DNA of 64,000 nucleotides. It comes from Devosia sp. GTDB lineage: Bacteria; Pseudomonadota; Alphaproteobacteria; Rhizobiales; Devosiaceae. The translations under genes and the position numbers were made by a program. Location of the stretch: positions 62,001 through 126,000 of the forward strand of contig JADGNE010000030.1 in NCBI GenBank assembly GCA_015234425.1. The letters run 5' to 3'. The first letter of the stretch is position 1, and the number at the start of each line of letters is the position of its first letter. The notes beneath the pieces are model-generated. The model saw only the letters and a program-made list of their open reading frames with translations, made no database searches and was not told where the DNA came from. Below, in pieces: positions 58,970 through 64,000 of this stretch.

Positions 58970-61360
58970 ATGAAATTTTCTGATTTGTCCATTCGGTGGA
59001 AGCTGGTGCTCGGCGCCGGCGTCCTGATCTCGACCAGCCTTGCGGCAGTCGTGCTCGGCGGTACGTCATTGATGCATGATACGGCGCGGGAAGAGGCAGA
59101 AGCGCGCGCGCGGGCCCTGCTGTCCGGCTATGCGGAGATGACGGCAGGCGAGCTTGGCTCGATCATAAACCTCACCCAAGGCGTGGCTTCTGCACTCGAA
59201 GGCAATATTGCCCTGTCCCGCGTCAACCGGGATGAACTTGGCCAGATGGTCAAATCAGTTCTGGCATCCAAGCCCGAGATTACGGGAATGACGCTGGCTT
59301 TCGACCCCAATGCCCTTGATGGCAGGGACGAGATTTATGTTGGCCATCCCTATTCGGATGCGTCGGGGCGGTTTGTGCCCTACTTCACCAATGGCCCCGA
59401 TGGCGTCGCCACCGAACTGCTCGACATGTCGCCGGAAAACGGCACGGAGAGCTGGTACGATCTGCCGATGCGGGAGAACAGGGACGTCCTTACCCCTCCC
59501 TATGCCTATCCTATCGACGGCAAGTCGGTTCTGCTCAGCACGATCAGTGTCGTCATCGAAAGAGACAACAAGCCGGCAGGTATTCTGACCTCCGATCTGG
59601 CTCTCGACACGATCGGCGAGATGGTCGCCGAGATGAAGCCATTTGGTGATGGCCGGGTGATGCTGGTCAGCAATGACCGGACATGGGTCTCCCATTGGGA
59701 TCCTGCCCAAGTCGGTCAGCCCATGCCTGCGGCCTTTGCCGAAGGCCTTCTCAATGAGCGCCTGATCGGCACGGGCATGACCTATGTCGACCCAGAGGGT
59801 GTCGAACTCTTCGTGATGACAACGCTGTTCAACTTCCCCGGGGTTGAGGAACAGTGGGCCATGATCATGGAAGTGCCGGCGACGACCATCTATGCCGGCA
59901 TCAACCAGATGCGCACTCTCGCGTTTTTTGCTTCGGGTGCATTGCTCGCGGTTGCTCTTGTGGTCGTCTGGTTCGGCGCCGGACTCCTGTCCAGGCCCAT
60001 CGTGCGCATGACCGGCGTGATGCGCGAACTGGCGCAGGGCCGTTACGACATCGAGGTGCCCTATCAGGCCGGTAAGGATGAAATCGGCAATATGGCGCGC
60101 GCCGTGGAGATTTTCCGCGAAAACGGCCTCAAGATCAGCGAAATGACAGAGGCGGAGGCGGCCCGTATCATTTCCGATGAGCAGCAGCGCCGCGCCATGA
60201 TGACAGACCTGCAGGCAGCCTTCGGCGAAGTCGTCGACGCGGCCATCGCCGGTGACTTCACCAAGCGCGTTCATGCTGAGTTCCCCGATCCGGAGCTGAA
60301 CAGCCTTGGCACTGCGGTCAATTCGCTGGTGGAGACCGTCGATCGCGGCATCGAGGAAACCGGTATGGTTCTCGGCGCTCTTGCACGAACGGACCTGACC
60401 GTGCGGATGACCGGCGATTATCGCGGCTCGTTTGCCAAGCTCAAAAATGACGCGAACGGTGTCGCCGACACGCTGACCGAGGTGGTTACCCAGCTCAAGC
60501 GGACGTCGTCATCGATCAAGACCGCAACCGGCGAAATCCTGTCCGGAGCCAACGACCTGTCCGAACGGACCACGCGACAGGCCGCGACGATTGAAGAGAC
60601 TTCTGCCGCCATGGAGCAGCTGGCGCAGACCGTGATCCAGAACGCCGATCGTGCGCGCGATGCTAATCACGACGCGCAGCTGGTGAGCCGGACCGCCCAG
60701 GAAGGTGGAGAAGTGATGGCGCGGGCAACCCTCGCCATGGAGCAGATCTCGACCTCGTCCTCGAAGATCTCCAACATCATCGGGTTGATCGACGACATCG
60801 CCTTCCAGACCAATCTGCTTGCCCTCAATGCTTCGGTCGAAGCGGCCCGGGCCGGCGATGCCGGTAAAGGCTTTGCCGTTGTGGCCGTCGAAGTGCGGCG
60901 TCTGGCCCAGTCGGCCGCCCAGGCATCCTCCGACGTCAAGGTGCTGATCGAGGCCTCGGCTGGCGAAGTTGGTGCCGGCACGCGGCTTGTTGCGGAAGCG
61001 GCCGGCAAGCTCTCGGCAATGGTTGAAGCGGCCAAATCCAACTCCCTGCTCATGGAAGGCATGGCCCGCGACAGCCGCGAGCAGGCCTCCGCCATCGAAG
61101 AGGTGAGTGTGGCTGTACGTCAGATGGACGAGATGACCCAGCACAACGCAGCTCTGGTCGAGCAGACCAACGCCGCTATCGAACAGACCGAAGCCCAGGC
61201 CAGCGAACTTGACCGGGTCGTGGCTGTGTTCCGTACAGATGCAGACGGCCATGTGGCGGCGGCGCCTCCTGCGCGTCGCCCGGCCATGCGCCAGCCTGCA
61301 GCCAAGGCCTATCTCTCCCACGGCAATGCAGCCATCTCGGCTGATTGGGATGAGTTCTGA
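58970..61360 (+). CDS. methyl-accepting chemotaxis protein 3 (dCache-like sensor)
   Basis: A 796-residue receptor. TM1 is at about 10-31. A periplasmic dCache-like domain of about 280 residues includes [20 protein letters not shown] and [19 protein letters not shown]2 is at about 315-341, followed by HAMP and the signalling hairpin. WYDLP and the distal DLALD recall dCache domains that bind small amino-acid-like ligands, but I cannot confirm this. The C-terminus is [12 protein letters not shown], ending in the CheR/CheB tether DWDEF. I chose the ATG at 58970 at the start of the TM1 helix; a GTG at 58919 would add 17 residues. A strong terminator follows. Confidence 0.92.
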   Translation: MKFSDLSIRWKLVLGAGVLISTSLAAVVLGGTSLMHDTAREEAEARARALLSGYAEMTAGELGSIINLTQGVASALEGNIALSRVNRDELGQMVKSVLASKPEITGMTLAFDPNALDGRDEIYVGHPYSDASGRFVPYFTNGPDGVATELLDMSPENGTESWYDLPMRENRDVLTPPYAYPIDGKSVLLSTISVVIERDNKPAGILTSDLALDTIGEMVAEMKPFGDGRVMLVSNDRTWVSHWDPAQVGQPMPAAFAEGLLNERLIGTGMTYVDPEGVELFVMTTLFNFPGVEEQWAMIMEVPATTIYAGINQMRTLAFFASGALLAVALVVVWFGAGLLSRPIVRMTGVMRELAQGRYDIEVPYQAGKDEIGNMARAVEIFRENGLKISEMTEAEAARIISDEQQRRAMMTDLQAAFGEVVDAAIAGDFTKRVHAEFPDPELNSLGTAVNSLVETVDRGIEETGMVLGALARTDLTVRMTGDYRGSFAKLKNDANGVADTLTEVVTQLKRTSSSIKTATGEILSGANDLSERTTRQAATIEETSAAMEQLAQTVIQNADRARDANHDAQLVSRTAQEGGEVMARATLAMEQISTSSSKISNIIGLIDDIAFQTNLLALNASVEAARAGDAGKGFAVVAVEVRRLAQSAAQASSDVKVLIEASAGEVGAGTRLVAEAAGKLSAMVEAAKSNSLLMEGMARDSREQASAIEEVSVAVRQMDEMTQHNAALVEQTNAAIEQTEAQASELDRVVAVFRTDADGHVAAAPPARRPAMRQPAAKAYLSHGNAAISADWDEF

Positions 61361-61688
61361 GGCTGACCAGTCTGATGTTGGGGGAGTTCCCCCAGTCTGA
61401 GGGGCCGCGGGCATAAAGCCCGCGGCCCCTTTCGGGAGGTCAGGGAGGGAGTCGCCGCGCGACATCTCGATGATCTGTCAGAACGCCTAATGAGGAATAA
61501 GTTTTCGTAATAGTAGTTTTACCGAGTGTCAGGCGCTAAATTGTCGTGCGCTGCTCGAGTGGGCCTTTGATTTTCAAGGTGATTTGTCCGTAACTTTGGT
61601 TATGGGCCCCGTTATATTTTATCAATCATGAAGGTTCAGCCTGATTGCACGCGGCCGGGTGCGGACCGGCCCGGCAAGGGAGAACCTC
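61361..61688. other. 328-base region between receptors 3 and 4
   Basis: It contains the terminator of receptor 3 at 61401-61432, a small GGGGA/TCCCC hairpin just before it, and about 250 AT-richer bases that should hold the promoter of receptor 4. I see no gene and no repeat shared with the other receptor gaps. Confidence 0.7.
61401..61432 (+). terminator. strong hairpin after receptor 3
   Basis: A perfect 12-bp GC stem, GGGGCCGCGGGC (61401-61412) with GCCCGCGGCCCC (61418-61429), and a 5-base loop. It is followed by TTTC. Confidence 0.82.
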
Positions 61689-63404
61689 ATGTGGGCACGG
61701 GCTTTCGGCGGATCTCAGTCGGAACTGCAGGCAAAAGTGACGGCGATGATGCGCAGTCAGGCCGTTATCGAGTTCGATCTCGATGGCGCCATTTTGTGGG
61801 CCAATGATAATTTCCTTCGCGCCATGGGCTATGATCTCGCTGAGATTGTGGGCAAGCATCACTCCATGTTCTGTGATCCAGCCTATGTGCAGGGACCTGA
61901 CTATCGCCAGTTCTGGCAGGACTTGCGACAGGGGCAGTTCCGCGCTGAAGTCTATCGCCGTATCGCCAAGGGCGGGCGGGAAGTGTGGATCCAGGCCAGC
62001 TACAACCCCGTGCTCGACCCCAAAGGCAAGCCGTTCAAGGTCGTGAAATTTGCCACCGATGTCACCGACCAGGTGCTCACGGCCGCCGACCACGCTGCCC
62101 AGGTTGCAGCGATCTCGCGCGTTCAGGCGGTTATCGCCTTTGACCTCAACGCGCGGGTCATCAGCGCAAATGAGAATTTTCTCTCCACCGTCGGCTATCA
62201 GCTCGACGAGATCGTTGGAAAACCCCATGCCATCTTCTGCGAGCCGAGCTATGCGGCAAGCGCTGATTACCAAGGCTTCTGGGACAAGCTGCGCGGCGGA
62301 GAATATATAGCGGCCGAATTCCAGCGCTTCGGCAAGGGGGGCAAGGAAATCTGGATCCAGGCTTCCTACAACCCGATCTTTGACGCGTCGGGGCGGGTGA
62401 TCAAGGTGGTCAAGTTTGCCACCGACATCACTGAGCGCAAAAGAGCCGAAGGCATTCTGTCGCTTCTCACGCAAAGCCTCGACCGCATGGCCGAGGGGGA
62501 TCTGGGTGGACGCATCAACACCAGCTTTACCGGCCAGTACGAGCAGTTGCGCCAGGCCTTCAACCAATCCCTTGGACGTCTCGATGATATCGTCAGTGGG
62601 CTGCGCGAAACCTCCGGGTCGCTCAAGATCGCAACCGCGGAAATCCTGACCGGTGCCAATGATCTCTCCCAGCGCACAACGCGGCAGGCCGCTACGATCG
62701 AGGAAACTTCTGCAGCGGTGGAGCAATTGGCCAGCACGGTCTCCGACAATGCCCGACGCGCCGGCACCGCCAATGAGAAGGCCAGGCAATTGGCCAGCGA
62801 TGCGGCCGAGGGCGGTGGGGTGATGGACTCGGCAACGCAGGCGATGTCGGCAATCGAGACGTCCTCGGCCAAGATCTCCAACATCATCGGGTTGATCGAC
62901 GACATCGCCTTCCAGACCAATCTGCTTGCCCTCAACGCGTCCGTCGAGGCGGCACGCGCCGGTGATGCCGGCAAGGGCTTTGCCGTGGTGGCGGTCGAGG
63001 TGCGTCGTCTGGCCCAATCGGCCGCGCAGGCCTCGGCCGAGGTAAAGGTCCTGATCGAGGCGAGCGCGGGCAAGGTGCGCAGCGGAGCCCAACTGGTCAG
63101 CCAGGCGGCACACAAGCTGGGGGAGATTCTCGATGGCGCCGGCGAGAGTTCGACGCTTATCGAGCAAATCGCCCGCGCCAATCGCGAGCAGGCGAATGCC
63201 CTTGATGAAGTCGCCGTTGCCGTCCGCCAGATGGACGAGATGACCCAGCATAATGCGGCGCTGGTCGAGCAGACCAATGCGGCGATAGAGCAGACCGAGG
63301 CGCAGGCCAACAAGCTCGATCAAATTGTCGATGTCTTCCGGCAGGGCGGGGCAGAAGCGGGTCGCCGAGACCAAAGACCGCCGCTGCTAAAGGTCGCAGG
63401 ATAA
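61689..63404 (+). CDS. soluble chemotaxis receptor with two PAS domains
   Basis: A 571-residue cytoplasmic receptor without membrane helices. Two PAS domains follow each other: about 20-135 ([22 protein letters not shown] and later [11 protein letters not shown]) and 140-255 ([20 protein letters not shown] and [11 protein letters not shown]). A HAMP-like region and signalling hairpin follow. No C-terminal W-x-x-F tether is present; it ends PPLLKVAG. The PAS pair may bind heme or a flavin and report redox or energy state, as in Aer-like receptors. I chose the ATG at 61689 behind AGGGAG. Confidence 0.92.
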   Translation: MWARAFGGSQSELQAKVTAMMRSQAVIEFDLDGAILWANDNFLRAMGYDLAEIVGKHHSMFCDPAYVQGPDYRQFWQDLRQGQFRAEVYRRIAKGGREVWIQASYNPVLDPKGKPFKVVKFATDVTDQVLTAADHAAQVAAISRVQAVIAFDLNARVISANENFLSTVGYQLDEIVGKPHAIFCEPSYAASADYQGFWDKLRGGEYIAAEFQRFGKGGKEIWIQASYNPIFDASGRVIKVVKFATDITERKRAEGILSLLTQSLDRMAEGDLGGRINTSFTGQYEQLRQAFNQSLGRLDDIVSGLRETSGSLKIATAEILTGANDLSQRTTRQAATIEETSAAVEQLASTVSDNARRAGTANEKARQLASDAAEGGGVMDSATQAMSAIETSSAKISNIIGLIDDIAFQTNLLALNASVEAARAGDAGKGFAVVAVEVRRLAQSAAQASAEVKVLIEASAGKVRSGAQLVSQAAHKLGEILDGAGESSTLIEQIARANREQANALDEVAVAVRQMDEMTQHNAALVEQTNAAIEQTEAQANKLDQIVDVFRQGGAEAGRRDQRPPLLKVAG

Positions 63405-63542
63405 TCGCGCCTGCCGCCAGGGCGGTTGAAGATTGTTTTAACCACGGCAGACTAATGCTTGGGAGAAGTTTGGTCCGGGAGGCATCGCCCCCCCGTGGAC
63501 GGGATCGGCTGACATTGTTATCGCGCTATTCCGGAATGGACC

Positions 63543-64000
63543 ATGACTGCACTTGCCCAAAACGATCTTCAGAGTCGTCTCGATTTCGTCGGCCTGGATG
63601 AGTCCGCCCGCCAGCGTCTTGCTGCAGCGAGTGCGAGCATAAACACCCATCTTGAGCCAGCGCTCAGCCGATTCTATTCCAAGCTGGTCAGTGAACCGGC
63701 GGTAGCCGGTTTCTTCAGCGGTCAGGGGCAGATGAACAGCGCCAAGGCGCGCCAGATCGGCCATTGGAAGGCTGTCGCCGAGGGACGGCTGGACGAGGAC
63801 TATTTTGCTGCCAGCACCCAGGTTGGACTTGTGCACGCACGCATCGGCCTCGAGCCGCGTTGGCACATCGGCGGCTATAGCCTGATCATGGAAACGCTGG
63901 TGCGGGGCCTTGTCGCCGATGGCGTCGCTAAGGCGCTCGAACCCAAGAAGGGTGCGTTTGGCCGGACAGTGCCGCCGAGCGCGACGGAGATCGAAAGCAG
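63543..64000 (+). CDS. globin-coupled chemotaxis receptor (3' truncated by window end)
   Basis: The frame is open from 63543 to the end of the window (152 complete codons) and has no stop. It matches the sensor globin domain of HemAT/McpB-like receptors. The segment VGLVHARIGLEPRWHIGGYS with H98 carries the proximal heme histidine, and the N-terminal helix region LSRFYSKLVSEPAVAGFFSG fits the globin helix A-C area. It has no membrane segment so far. It should sense O2 and signal through the CheA-CheW array. The start has only a modest ribosome site (GGAATGG). The signalling half lies outside the window. Confidence 0.85.
   Translation, partial: MTALAQNDLQSRLDFVGLDESARQRLAAASASINTHLEPALSRFYSKLVSEPAVAGFFSGQGQMNSAKARQIGHWKAVAEGRLDEDYFAASTQVGLVHARIGLEPRWHIGGYSLIMETLVRGLVADGVAKALEPKKGAFGRTVPPSATEIES

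Noticed and set aside
53937-63374. Minus-strand frames of several hundred codons opposite the receptor genes
   Set aside because: They mirror the repeated signalling-domain codons and look alike only because the true genes are paralogues.

Overview
The window looks like a chromosome segment of a GC-rich alphaproteobacterium of the order Hyphomicrobiales, probably a Devosia-like genus. That placement is inference from the mix of genes: a NDUFA9-type SDR, a Rrf2 regulator, potFGHI, an alphaproteobacterial che operon with CheD, and chemoreceptors ending in a W-x-x-F tail. No phage, insertion sequence, rRNA or CRISPR array is visible. The only RNA gene is tRNA-Leu(CAG) at 4905-4989.

Layout. 2-1410: end of a sugar-catabolic operon (DUF993 aldolase-like protein, TIM-barrel isomerase). 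1458-4847: a small secreted protein, an iron-sulfur RNA m5U methyltransferase, a NDUFA9-like SDR and a GFA protein. 5217-25231: a Wzx/Wzy-type exopolysaccharide locus. It has an initiating glycosylphosphotransferase, flippase, polymerase, chain-length protein, three glycosyltransferases, a NodB deacetylase and a secreted glycoside-hydrolase-like protein. Its right end is an unusual module: two paralogous GNAT-like proteins, a glutamine-hydrolysing asparagine synthetase homologue, a free acyl carrier protein, an adenylate-forming ligase and a stand-alone NadE-like amide synthetase with an insertion. This module is the best candidate for an undescribed system.

25235-35277: oxygen-independent HemN with a helical partner behind an FNR-type box, then a YciI protein, an EamA exporter, a second GFA protein, an aldo/keto reductase, a FAA hydrolase, a RecD-like helicase, a CPA2 antiporter with a long acidic tail, and a Rrf2 regulator. 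35355-40657: purU, a 23-codon ORF with a near-perfect Shine-Dalgarno, and the putrescine importer potFGHI. 41099-46171: pseudouridine catabolism (psuG plus a PfkB kinase), a siderophore-interacting reductase with a possible iron box, a quinone oxidoreductase and a SAF-domain dehydrogenase.

46323-64000: a chemotaxis region. STAS-cheY-cheA-cheW ends in a terminator. A convergent small gene with a CheZ-like D-x3-Q motif follows, then cheD-cheR-cheB-cheY and five tandem chemoreceptors: three membrane receptors with Cache-type sensors, one soluble double-PAS receptor, and one globin-coupled receptor cut off by the window edge. The three membrane receptors end in a CheR/CheB-docking-type pentapeptide. 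CheD and the CheZ-like protein share an IELF C-terminus.
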